Below are positions 32,640-43,421 of a stretch of DNA of 64,000 bases, in pieces; the stretch's first letter is position 1; each line of letters begins with the position of its first letter. Under the pieces are notes generated by a model. It was given only the letters and a program-made list of their open reading frames with translations, was not told the origin of the DNA and did no database searches. The DNA is from Pseudolabrys sp. FHR47 (GTDB lineage: Bacteria; Pseudomonadota; Alphaproteobacteria; Rhizobiales; Xanthobacteraceae): NCBI RefSeq assembly GCF_005153485.1, contig NZ_CP039740.1, forward strand, positions 3,165,001-3,229,000, given 5' to 3'. Position numbers and translations under genes: made by a program.

Positions 32640-35600
32640 ATGAATTTCTCACGCTTTTTTATCGATCGACCGATTTTCGCTGGTGTGCTGTCGGTTCTGA
32701 TTTTCCTCGCTGGCTTGCTGGCGCTGCGCTCCATGCCGATCTCGGAATATCCGGAAGTGGTGCCGCCCTCCGTCGTGGTGCGCGCGACCTATCCCGGCGC
32801 CAATCCGCGCGTCATCGCCGAGACGGTGGCAACGCCGATCGAGGAATCCGTCAACGGCGTCGAAGGCATGCTGTACATGAACAGCCAGGCGACGACTGAC
32901 GGCGCGATGAACCTCACCGTCACCTTCGCGCTCGGCACCGATCCCGACAAGGCGACGCAGCTTGTGCAGAACCGCGTCGCTCAGGCCGAAGCCCGCCTGC
33001 CCGAGGAAGTGCGCCAGCTCGGCATCACGACGACCAAGAGCTCGCCCGACCTGACCATGGTCGTGCACTTGCTGTCGCCAAACGGCCGCTACGACATGAC
33101 TTACCTGCGCAATTACGGCATCCTCAACGTGAAGGATCGCCTGTCGCGCATTCCGGGCGTCGGCACCGTGCAGCTCTTCGGCGCAGGCGACTACGCCATG
33201 CGCGTCTGGCTCGACCCGCAGAAGATCGCGGCGCGCGGCCTGTCGGCCGGCGACATCGTGCGCGAAATCCGAGCGCAGAACGTGCAGGCCGCCGCCGGCA
33301 TCGTCGGCGCCTCGCCCGGCGTTCCGGGACTCGATCTGCAACTGTCCTTGAATGCCCAGGGCCGCCTCGACACGGTTGAGGATTTCGGCGACATCATCGT
33401 GCGCACCGGCGTCGACGGACAGATCACGCGCCTCAAGGACGTCGCGCGCCTCGAACTTGGCTCGGCCGACTACTCACTGCGCTCATTGCTCGACAACAAA
33501 GACGCCGTCGCCATCGGCATCATGCAGGCGCCGGGCTCCAACGCGCTCGACATCTCGCAGAATGTCCGCAAGGTGATGGCCGAATTGAAGCCCGCCATGC
33601 CGGACGGCGTCGATTACTCCATCGTCTACGACCCAACGCAGTTCATCAGAGCCTCGATCGAGGCCGTCGTGCACACCCTGCTCGAAGCCATCGCGCTGGT
33701 CGTGCTCGTCGTCATACTGTTCCTGCAGACCTGGCGCGCTTCGATCATCCCCCTGCTCGCCGTGCCCGTATCGATCATCGGCACGTTCGCCGTGATGTAC
33801 CTGCTCGGCTTTTCCATCAACGCGCTGTCGCTGTTCGGCCTGGTGCTGGCCATCGGCATCGTGGTCGACGATGCCATCGTCGTGGTCGAAAACGTCGAAC
33901 GCAACATCGAGAACGGCCTGTCGGCGCGCGATGCCACCTACCAGGCGATGAAGGAAGTGTCGGGACCGATCGTTGCCATCGCTTTGGTGCTGGTCGCGGT
34001 GTTCGTGCCGCTCGCCTTCATCAGCGGCCTGTCCGGCCAATTCTACAACCAGTTCGCGCTGACAATCGCCATCTCGACGGTGATTTCGGCGATCAACTCG
34101 CTGACCTTGTCGCCGGCCCTCGCCGCCCTGCTGCTCAAGGGCCATGACGCGCCGAAGGACCGGCTGTCGCGCGCCATGGACAAGGTGCTTGGGCCGTTCT
34201 TCCGCCTGTTCAACAAGGGCTTCACCCGCAGCACGCAGGCTTACACCGGCGGCGTCAAAGGCCTGCTCGGCCGCAAGGCCGTGGTCATGGGCGTCTATGC
34301 GGTGCTGGTCGGCCTCACCCTCGGACTGTTCAACATCGTTCCCGGCGGCTTCGTGCCGGCGCAGGACAAGCAGTACCTCGTCGGCTTTGCGCAATTGCCC
34401 GACGGCGCCACGCTCGACCGCACCGAGGACGTTATCCGCAAGATGAGCGACATCGCACTCAAGGAGCCGGGCGTCGAAAGCGCCGTCGCCTTCCCCGGCC
34501 TGTCGATCGCCGGCTTCACCAACTCGTCGAATGCCGGCATCGTCTTCGTCACGCTCAAGCCCTTCGCCGAGCGCACGACGCCGAACCTGTCCGGCGGCGC
34601 CATCGCCATGGCGCTCAACCGGAAGTTCTTCGGCATCGACGAAGCCTTCATCGCCATGTTCCCGCCGCCGCCCGTGATGGGCCTCGGCACCATCGGCGGC
34701 TTCAAGCTGCAGATCGAGGATCGCGCCGGCCTCGGCTACAAGGCCCTCGACGACGCCACCAAGGCGTTCCTCGGCAAGGCCTATCAGACGCCGGAACTGG
34801 CCGGCCTGTTCACGTCCTTCCGCGTGAACGTGCCGCAGCTTTACGCCGATATCGACCGCACCGCCGCGCGCCAGCTTTCGGTCGCGGTGCCGGATATCTT
34901 CGAGACGTTGCAGGCTTATCTCGGCTCGGTCTACGTGAACGACTTCAACAAGTTCGGCCGCACTTATTCGGTGCGCGTCCAGGCCGACGCCAAGTATCGC
35001 GCCCACGCCGAGGACATCGCCCGCCTGCAGGTGCGTTCGACCACTGGGCAGATGGTGCCGCTCGGCGCCGTGCTGAAGATGAAGACCACCGCCGGTCCGG
35101 AACGCGCGCAGCGCTACAACGGCTTCCTCGCCGCCGACATCTCCGGCGGCCCCGCCCCCGGCTATTCCTCGGGCCAGGCGCAGGAAGCGATCGAGCGCAT
35201 CGCCAAGGAAACGCTGCCTGCAGGCATCAGCTACGAGTGGACCGAACTGACTTATCAGCAGATCCTCGCCGGCAACTCGGCCGTGCTGATCTATCCGATC
35301 GCGATCCTGCTGGTCTTCCTCGTTCTGGCCGCTCTCTATGAAAGCCTCGTCCTGCCGGTAGCGATCATGCTGATCGTGCCGATGGGCCTGATGGCGGCGA
35401 TGATCGGCGTCTGGCTGACCGGCGGCGACAACAACATCTTCACCCAGATCGGCCTGTTCGTGCTGGTCGGCCTGTCGGCCAAGAACGCCATCCTGATCGT
35501 CGAATTCGCCCGCGAACTGGAATTCGACGGCAAGAAGCCGTTCGAGGCCGCGCTTGAGGCGAGCCGCCTGCGGCTGCGGCCGATCCTGATGACGTCGATG

Positions 35601-35828
35601 GCTTTCATCATGGGCGTGCTGCCGCTCGTGACCTCGGTCGGCGCCGGCGCCGAGATGCGTCACGCCATGGGCGTCGCGGTGTTCGCCGGCATGATCGGCG
35701 TCACTCTCTTCGGCATTTTCCTCACCCCGGTCTTCTATCTCTTGGTGCGCGCGCTGTCGGGCTTCCGCCCGCTGCGCAACCACAACGCCGCGACTGAGGA
35801 AATACCCGCCGCCGCTCACGCCCCCTGA
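32640..35828 (+). CDS. RND multidrug efflux permease (HAE1, AcrB/MexB-like)
   Basis: This full-length 1062-residue inner-membrane pump begins '[27 protein letters not shown]' and has two porter halves and twelve expected helices. The proton-relay helix carries '[22 protein letters not shown]' (Asp-Asp pair), and the second repeat ends 'GLSAKNAILIVEFA' and 'MRHAMGVAVFAGMIGVTLFGIFLTPVFY'. It forms a tripartite pump with the adaptor upstream and an outer-membrane factor encoded elsewhere. A strong terminator follows the stop. Confidence 0.95.
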   Translation: MNFSRFFIDRPIFAGVLSVLIFLAGLLALRSMPISEYPEVVPPSVVVRATYPGANPRVIAETVATPIEESVNGVEGMLYMNSQATTDGAMNLTVTFALGTDPDKATQLVQNRVAQAEARLPEEVRQLGITTTKSSPDLTMVVHLLSPNGRYDMTYLRNYGILNVKDRLSRIPGVGTVQLFGAGDYAMRVWLDPQKIAARGLSAGDIVREIRAQNVQAAAGIVGASPGVPGLDLQLSLNAQGRLDTVEDFGDIIVRTGVDGQITRLKDVARLELGSADYSLRSLLDNKDAVAIGIMQAPGSNALDISQNVRKVMAELKPAMPDGVDYSIVYDPTQFIRASIEAVVHTLLEAIALVVLVVILFLQTWRASIIPLLAVPVSIIGTFAVMYLLGFSINALSLFGLVLAIGIVVDDAIVVVENVERNIENGLSARDATYQAMKEVSGPIVAIALVLVAVFVPLAFISGLSGQFYNQFALTIAISTVISAINSLTLSPALAALLLKGHDAPKDRLSRAMDKVLGPFFRLFNKGFTRSTQAYTGGVKGLLGRKAVVMGVYAVLVGLTLGLFNIVPGGFVPAQDKQYLVGFAQLPDGATLDRTEDVIRKMSDIALKEPGVESAVAFPGLSIAGFTNSSNAGIVFVTLKPFAERTTPNLSGGAIAMALNRKFFGIDEAFIAMFPPPPVMGLGTIGGFKLQIEDRAGLGYKALDDATKAFLGKAYQTPELAGLFTSFRVNVPQLYADIDRTAARQLSVAVPDIFETLQAYLGSVYVNDFNKFGRTYSVRVQADAKYRAHAEDIARLQVRSTTGQMVPLGAVLKMKTTAGPERAQRYNGFLAADISGGPAPGYSSGQAQEAIERIAKETLPAGISYEWTELTYQQILAGNSAVLIYPIAILLVFLVLAALYESLVLPVAIMLIVPMGLMAAMIGVWLTGGDNNIFTQIGLFVLVGLSAKNAILIVEFARELEFDGKKPFEAALEASRLRLRPILMTSMAFIMGVLPLVTSVGAGAEMRHAMGVAVFAGMIGVTLFGIFLTPVFYLLVRALSGFRPLRNHNAATEEIPAAAHAP

Positions 35829-35844
35829 GCGACGGCAAAACGAG

Positions 35845-35884
35845 CGATGCCGCCTTTCCCCGAAGGCGGCATCGTTTCGTTTTT
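35845..35884 (+). terminator. Rho-independent terminator after RND operon 1
   Basis: CGATGCCGCCTT (35845-35856) pairs exactly with AAGGCGGCATCG (35863-35874) across a 6-base loop and is followed by a T-rich tract ending TTTTT. It lies 17 bases after the pump stop codon. Confidence 0.92.
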
Positions 35885-35905
35885 AAAGACCGATCGCCCC
35901 TGCTC

Positions 35906-35990
35906 TGTCATGCCCCGCGAAAGCGGGGCATCCAGTAATCTCTTGAAAAACTTGTGTGTACTGGATCGCCCGCTTTCGCGGGCGATGACG
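35906..35990. repeat. Inverted pair of CCCCGC-GAAA-GCGGGG hairpin repeats
   Basis: The unit 'ATGCCCCGCGAAAGCGGGGC', followed by 'ATCCAGTA', occurs at 35906-35937. A reverse-oriented version, 'TACTGGATCGCCCGCTTTCG' onward, runs to 35990, so the two units form a large inverted pair. Such units are scattered in Bradyrhizobiaceae intergenic DNA; a single half-unit is also present near 47251-47280. It sits between the convergent RND and LLM oxidoreductase genes. Confidence 0.8.
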
Positions 35991-35997
35991 GTTGATA

Positions 35998-37026
35998 CTA
36001 GCGCCAGCCCATCCCCGGCGCGACGTGCTTCAACATCGCCTCGATGACATGGGCGTTGTAATCGACGCCGAGCTGGTTCGGCACCGTCAGCAACAAGGTG
36101 TCGGCCTCGGCGATGGCTTCATCGCCCTTCAGTTGTTCGATGAGCTTGTCCGGCTCAGCGGCATAAGAGCGGCCGAAGATCGCGCGCTCCGTCGCGCTGA
36201 GCAGGCCGATCTGGTCCTCGCTTTCGTCGTGACCGAAATACATCCGGTCGCGATCCGAGACGATGGCGAAGATCGAACGCGACACCGACACCCGCGGTGT
36301 GCCCGCATGGCCCGCCTCCTTCCACGCGTCGCGATAGAGCCGGATCTGCTCGGCCTGCTGCACATGAAACGGCTTGCCGCTCTCGTCGATCTTCAGGGTC
36401 GATGACTGCAGATGCATGCCGAGCTTGGCCGCCCACTGCGCCGTGGCGTTGGTCGATGAGCCCCACCAGATGCGCTGGCGCAAGCCTTCGGAGAACGGCT
36501 CAAGCCGCAGCAAACCCGGCGGGTTGGGAAACATCGGCCGCGGATTCGGCTTGGCGAAGCCCTCGCCCTTGAGCAGTTCGAGAAACACTTCGGTGTGCCG
36601 CCGCGCCATGTCGGCATCGGTCATGCCCTCGGGCGGCACGTAGCCGAAATAGCGATAGCCGTCGATCACCTGTTCCGGCGAGCCGCGCGAAATGCCGAGC
36701 TGCAGGCGCCCGCCGCTGATGAGGTCGGCGCTGCCGGCATCCTCCGCCATGTAGAACGGGTTCTCGTAGCGCATGTCGATGACGGCGGTGCCGATCTCGA
36801 TCCTCGATGTGCGCGCGCCGACCGCCGCCAGTAGCGGAAACGGCGAGCCGAGCTGCCGCGCGAAATGATGCACCCGGAAATAGGCGCCGTCGGCGCCCAG
36901 CTCTTCGGCCGCGATGGCCAGCTCGATGGATTGCGTAAGCGCGTCGGCGGCGCTGCGCGTGCCGGACTGCGGCGACGACGTCCAGTGGCCGAAGGAGAGA
37001 AAGCCGATCGATTTGCGGTTGGTCAT
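35998..37026 (-). CDS. LLM-class flavin-dependent oxidoreductase (bacterial luciferase-like)
   Basis: This 342-residue TIM-barrel flavoprotein has 'IGFLSFGHWTSSPQSGTRSAAD', 'GADGAYFRVHHFARQLGSPFPLLAAVGARTSRIEIGTAV' and 'GGRLQLGISRGSPEQV', the pattern of FMN/F420-dependent luciferase-like monooxygenases. The substrate is unknown; the family includes alkane-sulfonate and nitrilotriacetate monooxygenases. It stands alone on the minus strand, with palindromic repeats on both sides. Confidence 0.88.
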   Translation of the reverse strand: MTNRKSIGFLSFGHWTSSPQSGTRSAADALTQSIELAIAAEELGADGAYFRVHHFARQLGSPFPLLAAVGARTSRIEIGTAVIDMRYENPFYMAEDAGSADLISGGRLQLGISRGSPEQVIDGYRYFGYVPPEGMTDADMARRHTEVFLELLKGEGFAKPNPRPMFPNPPGLLRLEPFSEGLRQRIWWGSSTNATAQWAAKLGMHLQSSTLKIDESGKPFHVQQAEQIRLYRDAWKEAGHAGTPRVSVSRSIFAIVSDRDRMYFGHDESEDQIGLLSATERAIFGRSYAAEPDKLIEQLKGDEAIAEADTLLLTVPNQLGVDYNAHVIEAMLKHVAPGMGWR

Positions 37027-37103
37027 GGGTGGTGTCCTTTGCGCCCTATCTAGGCGCGCGCGCCGCCGCTGTCACCGCAGGATCAGCGATGGGCGCTCTT
37101 TCT

Positions 37104-37236
37104 TCACCCTCCCCCTTGTGGGGAGGGTCGGCGAACGAAGTGAGCCGGGGTGGGGGTCGTGGCTGTATCAGCTACCCCCACCCCGATCACCTTCGCTGCG
37201 CTTCGGTGATCGACCCTCCCCACAAGGGGGAGGGTA
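37104..37236. repeat. Composite palindromic intergenic repeat, copy 2
   Basis: Outer arms CACCCTCCCCCTTGTGGGGA (37104 onward) and GACCCTCCCCACAAGGGGGA (about 37212 onward), each itself a hairpin, surround an inner GGGGTGGGGGT / ACCCCCACCCC inverted pair, so the whole region can fold back on itself. It is a relative of the repeats at 5272, 52322 and 58789. The remaining part of the 37027-37283 gap holds an AT-rich stretch (TATATATTC near 37266) that may be the promoter of the HTH gene. Confidence 0.82.
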
Positions 37237-37283
37237 AAAGCAGCCTTGCCTCCACCCTCCCTCATAGTATATATTCCTAAACC

Positions 37284-37955
37284 ATGGCCCTCTCTCCCCT
37301 CTTCCACCCGCCGATGCGCCGCGTGCTGGCCTCGCTGGCCGAGCCCGACGCCGAGCCCGAGGCGCCGCGGCCGCAGGGCCCGGACGGCAAACGCTCGCGG
37401 CGGCCGCATTCCGACGCACGCGTTGCCGCGGTGCGCCGCCTGATCGAGCAGACCACTCTCACCTACAGCGAGATATCGGCGCGCACCGGCGTCGGCCGGG
37501 CTTCGATCAGCCGCTGGTCGCGCGATTTTGCCTGGACGCGCCCCTTCGACGCGCCGCGCGCGACCGACCGCATGCCGACGCGGCGCGCTTTGCAGCGCAA
37601 GAAGCTGCGCACCCTGGCCGAGCGGTTGCGCCTTCTGGCCGAGCGCCATGTCGCCGAGCTCGAGCGCGCGCCGCAAATCGACGCCGACAAACTGGTGGCC
37701 GCGCTACAGCTTCTGAAGATGGCACGGCTCGAGTCACAAGGCCGGCGCCGCCGCCGCAAGCCGCTGTGGGAGCCGGCCAAGACCGGCCATCAGCGCATCG
37801 CCGAGGAAGACGCCATCCGCACCGCGATCCGCGAACTGCACCGCGGCGGCGTCACGGTCGACCTCGCGCCGGACGAAGCGGTTGAGATGGTGATCGACGC
37901 CAACTTGCCGGCGGAAGAGCACGCGGCGTTCAGGACGAGAGGGAAGCAGAAATAG
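37284..37955 (+). CDS. Helix-turn-helix protein of unknown role
   Basis: This basic protein has 223 residues. A Pro/Arg-rich N-terminus is followed by a resolvase/Sigma-like HTH 'LTYSEISARTGVGRASISRWSRDFAW' (about residues 57-82), an arginine-rich helical middle ('LRTLAERLRLLAERHVAELE'), and a C-terminal tail ('EEDAIRTAIRELHRGGVTVDLAPDEAVEMVIDANLP'). I do not recognise a characterised homologue. It probably binds DNA. The last 64 codons are duplicated as a fragment at 43431-43628, and both copies flank RND operon 2. Confidence 0.72.
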   Translation: MALSPLFHPPMRRVLASLAEPDAEPEAPRPQGPDGKRSRRPHSDARVAAVRRLIEQTTLTYSEISARTGVGRASISRWSRDFAWTRPFDAPRATDRMPTRRALQRKKLRTLAERLRLLAERHVAELERAPQIDADKLVAALQLLKMARLESQGRRRRRKPLWEPAKTGHQRIAEEDAIRTAIRELHRGGVTVDLAPDEAVEMVIDANLPAEEHAAFRTRGKQK

Positions 37956-37989
37956 CTTTCGCCGGTCGTCCACACGCCGCTCACTTCCC

Positions 37990-38190
37990 TCAATCGCCCT
38001 TCCCGGCTGGTCGCCCTTTCAACATGCTGCGGAGCCTGGGAAAATACAGGACCGCGATTGAGACCATCAGGATCGCTAGTAACGCCACCACGAACTGAAC
38101 GATCGCGTAGCCGACTTGATCGCGCGGCACGAACCAGCCGGCCACGACACCGGCGCCGATCAGGACAATGCGGATGAGCCAACCCATCAT
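37990..38190 (-). CDS. Small hypothetical two-helix membrane protein
   Basis: This protein of about 66 residues is nearly all membrane: 'WLIRIVLIGAGVVAGWFV' and 'IVQFVVALLAILMVSIAVLYF', with a basic C-terminal tail. The start at 38190 opens directly into the first helix; an upstream start at 38253 would add 21 residues, some polar. There is no recognisable family. It lies between the HTH gene and the RND pump on the same strand as the pump, so it may be transcribed after it. Confidence 0.5.
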   Translation of the reverse strand: MMGWLIRIVLIGAGVVAGWFVPRDQVGYAIVQFVVALLAILMVSIAVLYFPRLRSMLKGRPAGKGD

Positions 38191-38269
38191 GGATTCCAGT
38201 GGCTGAAATGCCCCAACGTTACGTCGCGGCATCCGGGCGCAACGAGAATACACGCCACCGCGCCGCTTC

Positions 38270-41200
38270 TCAAAGCTTCGGCGAAACTTCGCCCTCGTTC
38301 TCGTCCTCTTTGGCCTTTCCCTTGAACAGGCCGCGAATGAAGACGAACAGAACCGGCACGAAGAACACGCCGAGCACGGTGGCAGCGATCATGCCGCCCA
38401 TGACGCCGATGCCGATGGCGTTCTGCGCACCCGAGCCGGCGCCGCTCGCAATCGCCAAAGGCGTGACACCAAGAATGAATGCGAAGGACGTCATCAGGAT
38501 CGGGCGCAGCCGCTGACGCGAGGCCTCCAGCGTCGCCTCCACGAGCCCCATGCCGGACGCCTGCCGCTCCAGCGCGAACTCGATGATCAGAATGGCGTTC
38601 TTCGCCGCCAATCCTATGGTCGTCAGCAGACCGACCTTGAAGTACACGTCATTAGTCTGGCCGAAAAGGAAGGCAGCGAGTAGCGCGCCGAAGATGCCGA
38701 TCGGCACCGCCAGCATGACGGCGAACGGAATGGACCAGCTTTCGTAAAGCGCAGCCAGGCAGAGAAACACCACCAGGGCCGATATCAGGTAGAGCGACAT
38801 GGCCTGATTGCTCGACAATCGTTCCTGCGCCGACAGGCCCGTCCACTGGTGAGCATACCCGGCCGGCAACTGCGCCACGAGCTTGTCGATCTCGTCCATG
38901 GCGGCGCCGGAGCTGACGCCACTGGCCGCCTCGCCCTGGATTTCCACCGCCGCCGAACCGTTATATCGCTCCAGCCTTGGCGAACCGAAGGTCCAGTGCC
39001 CCGAGGCGAAGGCGGAGAACGGGACCATGTCGCCCGACGCATTGCGCACATACCAGCGATCGAGATCGCTCGGCTGCATGCGATAGTCCTTGTCCGACTG
39101 AAGATAGACCTTCTTGACGCGCCCGCGGTCGATGAAGTCGTTGACGTAAGAGCTGCCCCAAGCGGTCGACAAAGTCGTATTGATGTCGGACAGGCTCAAG
39201 CCGAGCGCGCTGGCTTTCTCCTGATCGATCTCGATTTGATATTGCGGCTCGTCTTCCTGTCCGTTCGGGCGGGTGTTAGCGACGAGCTTGCTCTGGCCGG
39301 CCGCCCTCAACAGCATATTGCGGGTTTCGATCAGCTTGGCGTGGCCGGCGCCGTTCACGTCCTGAAGGTAAAAATCGAAGCCGTTGGAATTGCCGAGGCC
39401 TTGAATAGCCGGCGGCGCCAGCGCGAACGCCCGGGCGTCGGAGAATTTCATGAAAGCCATTGTGGCGCGTCCTGCCACCGCCTGCGCTTTCAGGGCGGCC
39501 ACCTTGCGCTCGTCGAACGGTTTCAGCCGGATGAAGGCGAGGCCCACGTTTTGGCCTTGCCCGCCGAAGCCGAAGCCGGCGACAGTGAACACGCCCTCGA
39601 CCGCATCCTTTTCCTGCTCCAAGTAATATTTGCGCACGTCATCAAGGGCGCGAAGCGTGCGGTCCTGCGTGGCGCCGACCGGCAGCTGTACGCTGGTGAT
39701 CAGGATGCCCTGGTCTTCCTGCGGCAGGAACGAGGACGGCAGTCGCGTGAACATCACACCCATCACGACGACGAGGGCCACGAAAATGAGCAGGATGCGC
39801 TTCGACCGCTCGATCATGCCTTTCGTACCGTTGCGATAAAGGGTGGTGCCGCGATCGAAGTTGCGGTTGAACCAGCCGAACACACCCTTCTTCTCGCCAT
39901 GATTTTGGGGCGACCGCAGAATGGTGGCGCACAAAGCCGGCGTCAGGATGAGCGCGACGATGACGGACAGTACCATCGCCGAGACAATGGTGACCGAGAA
40001 CTGTCGATAGATGACGCCGACCGAACCGCCGTAAAACGCCATCGGCACGAACACCGCGGACAGAACCGTGGCGATGCCGATCAGCGCGCTGGTGATCTCA
40101 TCCATCGACTTGCGCGTCGCCTCCTTCGGCGGCAACCCTTCTTCCTGCATCACGCGCTCGACGTTCTCGACCACCACGATCGCATCGTCGACCAGAAGGC
40201 CGATCGCCAGCACCATGGCAAACATCGTCAACGTGTTGATCGAATAGCCGAGCACGGAGAGCACGCCGAACGTGCCGAGCAGCACCACCGGAATCGCCAA
40301 GGTCGGAATGATCGTCGCGCGCAGGTTCTGGAGGAACACGAACATCACGATAAAGACCAGCACGATGGCTTCGAGCAAAGTCTTGACCACTTCCTCGATC
40401 GACAGTCGCACGAACGGCGTAGTGTCGTAGGGGTAAACGGCCTTGACCCCTTCGGGGAAGGTCGGCGACAGGCGGTTGATGGTCGCCTGTACCGCTTCGG
40501 ATGTGCTGATGGCATTGGCGCCGGTGGCGAGGGTTACCGCAAGGCCCGCTGCCGGCATACCGTTGTAAGCCGACGAGGTGGTATAGCTTTCGGCGCCGAG
40601 TTCGACGGTCGCGACGTCACTCAGCCGCACCAGTGAGCCATCAGTGGCGCTCTTGAGGATGATGTTGCGGAACTGCTCCGCGGTTTGCAGGCGGCTTTGC
40701 GCGGTCACGGTCGCGTTGAGCTGCTGCCCCTTGCGGGCCGGCAGGCCGCCCAACTGACCGGCCGAGACTTGCGCGTTCTGAGCGGTGATCGCCGTGGAGA
40801 TGTCGCTCGGCATCAGCGAATATTTGACGAGCTTGTCGGGATCCATCCAGATTCGCATCGCGTAGCCGGAGCTGAAAAGCTGCGTGTCGCCGACGCCTTC
40901 CAGACGCTTGATCGTATCGTTGAGGGTGCTGTTGACGTAGTCGGCAAGGTCCGAGGCCGAGAGCTTGCCGTCGGTCGAGACAAAAGCCATGACCATCAGA
41001 AAGCCGGTCGACGATTTCGTTACGGACAAACCGTTGTTCTGCACGGTCTGCGGCAGCAGCGAAGTCACAAGCTGAAGCTTGTTCTGCACCTGCACCTGCG
41101 CGGTGTCGGCATTGGCCCCGGCGGTGAAAGTGATGGTGATCTGCGCCGACCCGGTCGATGTCGATGTCGACGTCATGTAATCGAGATTGTCGATGCCGGT

Positions 41201-41407
41201 CATGCCCTGCTCGATGACCTTGGTCACCGAGTTCTCGACAGTCTGGGCGTCGGCGCCGGGATAGCTGGCGCTGATGCTCACGGTGGTCGGCGCGATCTGC
41301 GGGTATTGCGCGATCGACAGCGAGTTCAACGCCAAAAGGCCGCCCAGCATGATGACGATGGCGATGACCCAGGCGAAGACGGGCCGGTCGATGAAAAATC
41401 GGGACAT
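38270..41407 (-). CDS. RND multidrug efflux permease (HAE1, MexB/AcrB-like), second system
   Basis: This 1045-residue pump begins '[29 protein letters not shown]', with the relay helix '[25 protein letters not shown]' and the late '[15 protein letters not shown]'. The porter regions differ from those of the first pump (for example '[18 protein letters not shown]'), so it is not a recent duplicate. The adaptor gene ends two bases upstream of its start. Its C-terminus is charged ('[17 protein letters not shown]'). Confidence 0.95.
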   Translation of the reverse strand: MSRFFIDRPVFAWVIAIVIMLGGLLALNSLSIAQYPQIAPTTVSISASYPGADAQTVENSVTKVIEQGMTGIDNLDYMTSTSTSTGSAQITITFTAGANADTAQVQVQNKLQLVTSLLPQTVQNNGLSVTKSSTGFLMVMAFVSTDGKLSASDLADYVNSTLNDTIKRLEGVGDTQLFSSGYAMRIWMDPDKLVKYSLMPSDISTAITAQNAQVSAGQLGGLPARKGQQLNATVTAQSRLQTAEQFRNIILKSATDGSLVRLSDVATVELGAESYTTSSAYNGMPAAGLAVTLATGANAISTSEAVQATINRLSPTFPEGVKAVYPYDTTPFVRLSIEEVVKTLLEAIVLVFIVMFVFLQNLRATIIPTLAIPVVLLGTFGVLSVLGYSINTLTMFAMVLAIGLLVDDAIVVVENVERVMQEEGLPPKEATRKSMDEITSALIGIATVLSAVFVPMAFYGGSVGVIYRQFSVTIVSAMVLSVIVALILTPALCATILRSPQNHGEKKGVFGWFNRNFDRGTTLYRNGTKGMIERSKRILLIFVALVVVMGVMFTRLPSSFLPQEDQGILITSVQLPVGATQDRTLRALDDVRKYYLEQEKDAVEGVFTVAGFGFGGQGQNVGLAFIRLKPFDERKVAALKAQAVAGRATMAFMKFSDARAFALAPPAIQGLGNSNGFDFYLQDVNGAGHAKLIETRNMLLRAAGQSKLVANTRPNGQEDEPQYQIEIDQEKASALGLSLSDINTTLSTAWGSSYVNDFIDRGRVKKVYLQSDKDYRMQPSDLDRWYVRNASGDMVPFSAFASGHWTFGSPRLERYNGSAAVEIQGEAASGVSSGAAMDEIDKLVAQLPAGYAHQWTGLSAQERLSSNQAMSLYLISALVVFLCLAALYESWSIPFAVMLAVPIGIFGALLAAFLFGQTNDVYFKVGLLTTIGLAAKNAILIIEFALERQASGMGLVEATLEASRQRLRPILMTSFAFILGVTPLAIASGAGSGAQNAIGIGVMGGMIAATVLGVFFVPVLFVFIRGLFKGKAKEDENEGEVSPKL

Positions 41408-41409
41408 CG

Positions 41410-42666
41410 TTATTTCCCGGCCGCGGCGGTTCGCTCAGGTCCGGCCGGCGACAGCGCGCCTTGCTTGCGCGCGCGGACCTCGCCGGTGTTTTCGTCAATG
41501 GTGACCTCGACGGCGCTGACGTCCATGCCGACCCGCACCAGTTGGGTGCCCTCGACAATGACGCGGTCGCCATCTTGAATCCCGGTACTGACGAGCCAGT
41601 TGTTGCCGACGTTCTTGCCGAGCGTCAACACGCGCTGCTCGACCTTGCCGGCGGCGGTGACGAACATGGCCGTCGCCTCGCCTTTGGTGTTGCGCGTCAC
41701 CGCGCGCTGCGGCACCAGATAACTGTTCTCCGCGACGCCCTCCGAGATCACCGCCCGCACATACATGCCCGGCAACAGCAACCGGTCGGGGTTGGGAAAT
41801 TCGGCGCGCAGCGCGAACGTACCGGTGGTCTGGCTGACATTGGACTCGACGAAAGCGACCTCGCCGTTGTGAGGATAGTCCATGCCGTTGTCGAGCTTGA
41901 GCTTGACGCTGACATCGGTGCCGCTGAACTTCAGGCGGCCTTCCTTGATCGCCTGCCGCCAGTTCAAGAGATCGGTGCTTGAAGCACTCACGTCGACATT
42001 GATCGGATCGATGGTGCGGATCGTCGTCAGGACGGTGGTCTGGCTCGCCGTCACCAGCGCGCCGGGCGTAAGCGCGGATTTGTCGATGCGGCCGCCGATC
42101 GGCGCTACGATCTTGGTATAATCCAGGTTGATGCGGGCGGTTTCGACATTGGCCTTGGCGACCGCCACATCGGCTTTGGCCTGCGCGAGCGTGGCGTTGG
42201 CGTCGTCGAAGTCCTGTTTGCTGACCGCGTTTTGCTTCACCAGTCCCTGATAGCGCTCGACCTTGGCTTCGGCGCTCGGTACCGCGGCTTCGGCCTTCTG
42301 TAATGACGCCTGCGCGCTGTCCAAAGAGGCCTGATAGGTCGCGGGGTCGATCTGATACAGCGGATCGCCGGCCTTCACCTCGCCGCCTTCCTTGAACAAG
42401 CGCGACTGGATGATGCCGTTGACCTGCGGGCGGACTTCCGCGGTCAAGGACGCGGTCGTGCGCCCCGCCAGTTCGGCTGTGACGGCCACCGATTGCGGAT
42501 GGAGCGTGACGACGCTGACCTGCGGCTTCTGCCCGGCGCCGGGCGGCGCGGCGGCCTTGTTCTGCCCGTCGCCGCAGGCGGCCAGCGACAGCAGCAACGC
42601 CGCGGCTACGCCGAACCGCGAGGCGCCACGCCGCGTGTGCCGGCGCGCCAGGGTCAAGGTCGACAT
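41410..42666 (-). CDS. RND efflux periplasmic adaptor, lipoprotein (AcrA/MexA-like), second system
   Basis: This adaptor of about 418 residues has a lipoprotein signal ending 'LLLSLAAC', so Cys would be lipidated. The lipoyl half reads '[20 protein letters not shown]', the hairpin '[22 protein letters not shown]', and the barrel '[27 protein letters not shown]'. ATG 42666 is chosen because the signal begins right after it; an upstream start adds 13 residues. It is divergent from a TetR regulator, with a 51-base gap. Confidence 0.9.
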   Translation of the reverse strand: MSTLTLARRHTRRGASRFGVAAALLLSLAACGDGQNKAAAPPGAGQKPQVSVVTLHPQSVAVTAELAGRTTASLTAEVRPQVNGIIQSRLFKEGGEVKAGDPLYQIDPATYQASLDSAQASLQKAEAAVPSAEAKVERYQGLVKQNAVSKQDFDDANATLAQAKADVAVAKANVETARINLDYTKIVAPIGGRIDKSALTPGALVTASQTTVLTTIRTIDPINVDVSASSTDLLNWRQAIKEGRLKFSGTDVSVKLKLDNGMDYPHNGEVAFVESNVSQTTGTFALRAEFPNPDRLLLPGMYVRAVISEGVAENSYLVPQRAVTRNTKGEATAMFVTAAGKVEQRVLTLGKNVGNNWLVSTGIQDGDRVIVEGTQLVRVGMDVSAVEVTIDENTGEVRARKQGALSPAGPERTAAAGK

Positions 42667-42700
42667 CACGTCGGGGCTCCTCTTTACAGTACTATGCCGT

Positions 42701-42711
42701 ACCAATATGGT
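42701..42711. promoter_or_regulatory. Candidate TetR operator (ACCA-ATA-TGGT)
   Basis: A short inverted repeat lies in the centre of the 51-base gap between the divergent adaptor and tetR genes. It is flanked by weaker symmetry (ATGCCGTACC to the left, GGTATGGC to the right). Position favours an operator, but it is too short to be certain. Confidence 0.4.
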
Positions 42712-42717
42712 CGCGGT

Positions 42718-43398
42718 ATGGCGATGTCAATTCCAGCCACGCCGCCGCGCCCGCGCGGCCGTCCTAAAGTCATGTCCGACGCCGCGCAGCGCGAACGCAT
42801 CGTCGAGGGGGCGCGCAAGCTCCTGCTCAGCAAAGGGTACGCCCACACCACCACCGACGATATCGCCGCGGCGTGCAAAATTTCGAAGCAGACGCTCTAT
42901 CGGCATTTTCCCGGCAAGCCGGCCTTGTTCGCCGCCATTGTCGAGTCGCACCGGCAGAGCATGCTGGCATTACCCGGCGATTATGGCGACTTGCCGCTCG
43001 ACAAGGCGCTGGAAACAATCTTCAGGATCGATATCGACCCGAAGGCCGATCGCGAGCGCGTCGCGCTGCTGCAGTTGGTGCTGATGGAAAGCCAACAGTT
43101 TCCCGAGCTGGAAAAGACGCTGCTGCGCCACGGCGCCGACAAATCGCGCGGCGAACTCGCCGCATGGCTGGCAGCGCAGGCACGCGCCGGACGCATCGCT
43201 ATCGACGATGCCGACAGCACGGCGCATATCCTCATGAACATGATCTTCAGCATCGCCGGCCCCAAAGGCGGCCTTAAGGGCGGCCGGCATCTGGCTTGGC
43301 CCAGCGCACAAAAACGCCAGGATCATATCCGGCGGTGCGTTTCCATTTTCCTCAAAGGCGTTATGCCGCGCGCGGCGGCGGGCGGCACCGCCGCCTGA
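42718..43398 (+). CDS. TetR-family regulator next to RND pump 2
   Basis: This protein of about 226 residues has an N-terminal arm 'PPRPRGRPKVMSDAAQRERIVEGARKLLL' and the HTH 'TTTDDIAAACKISKQTLYRHFPGKPALF', followed by a helical effector domain with 'DSTAHILMNMIFSIAGPK', which resembles AefR/AcrR-type C-terminal domains. The start is ATG 42718 or 42724. It likely represses the divergent adaptor and pump. Longer in-frame openings upstream overlap the adaptor gene and are rejected. Confidence 0.9.
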   Translation: MAMSIPATPPRPRGRPKVMSDAAQRERIVEGARKLLLSKGYAHTTTDDIAAACKISKQTLYRHFPGKPALFAAIVESHRQSMLALPGDYGDLPLDKALETIFRIDIDPKADRERVALLQLVLMESQQFPELEKTLLRHGADKSRGELAAWLAAQARAGRIAIDDADSTAHILMNMIFSIAGPKGGLKGGRHLAWPSAQKRQDHIRRCVSIFLKGVMPRAAAGGTAA

Positions 43399-43421
43399 TC
43401 CGGGCGCAAGGCAAGGGAGCA

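Noticed and set aside
33483..35819. Minus-strand open frame of more than 770 codons opposite the first RND pump
   Set aside because: Low-complexity charged translation without motifs; the plus strand encodes a full RND permease. The same applies to the plus-strand frame at 38849-40636 opposite the second pump.
37104..37236. Possible CRISPR-like repeat structure
   Set aside because: The repeats are self-complementary hairpins in inverted order with no regular spacers, and there are no cas genes.
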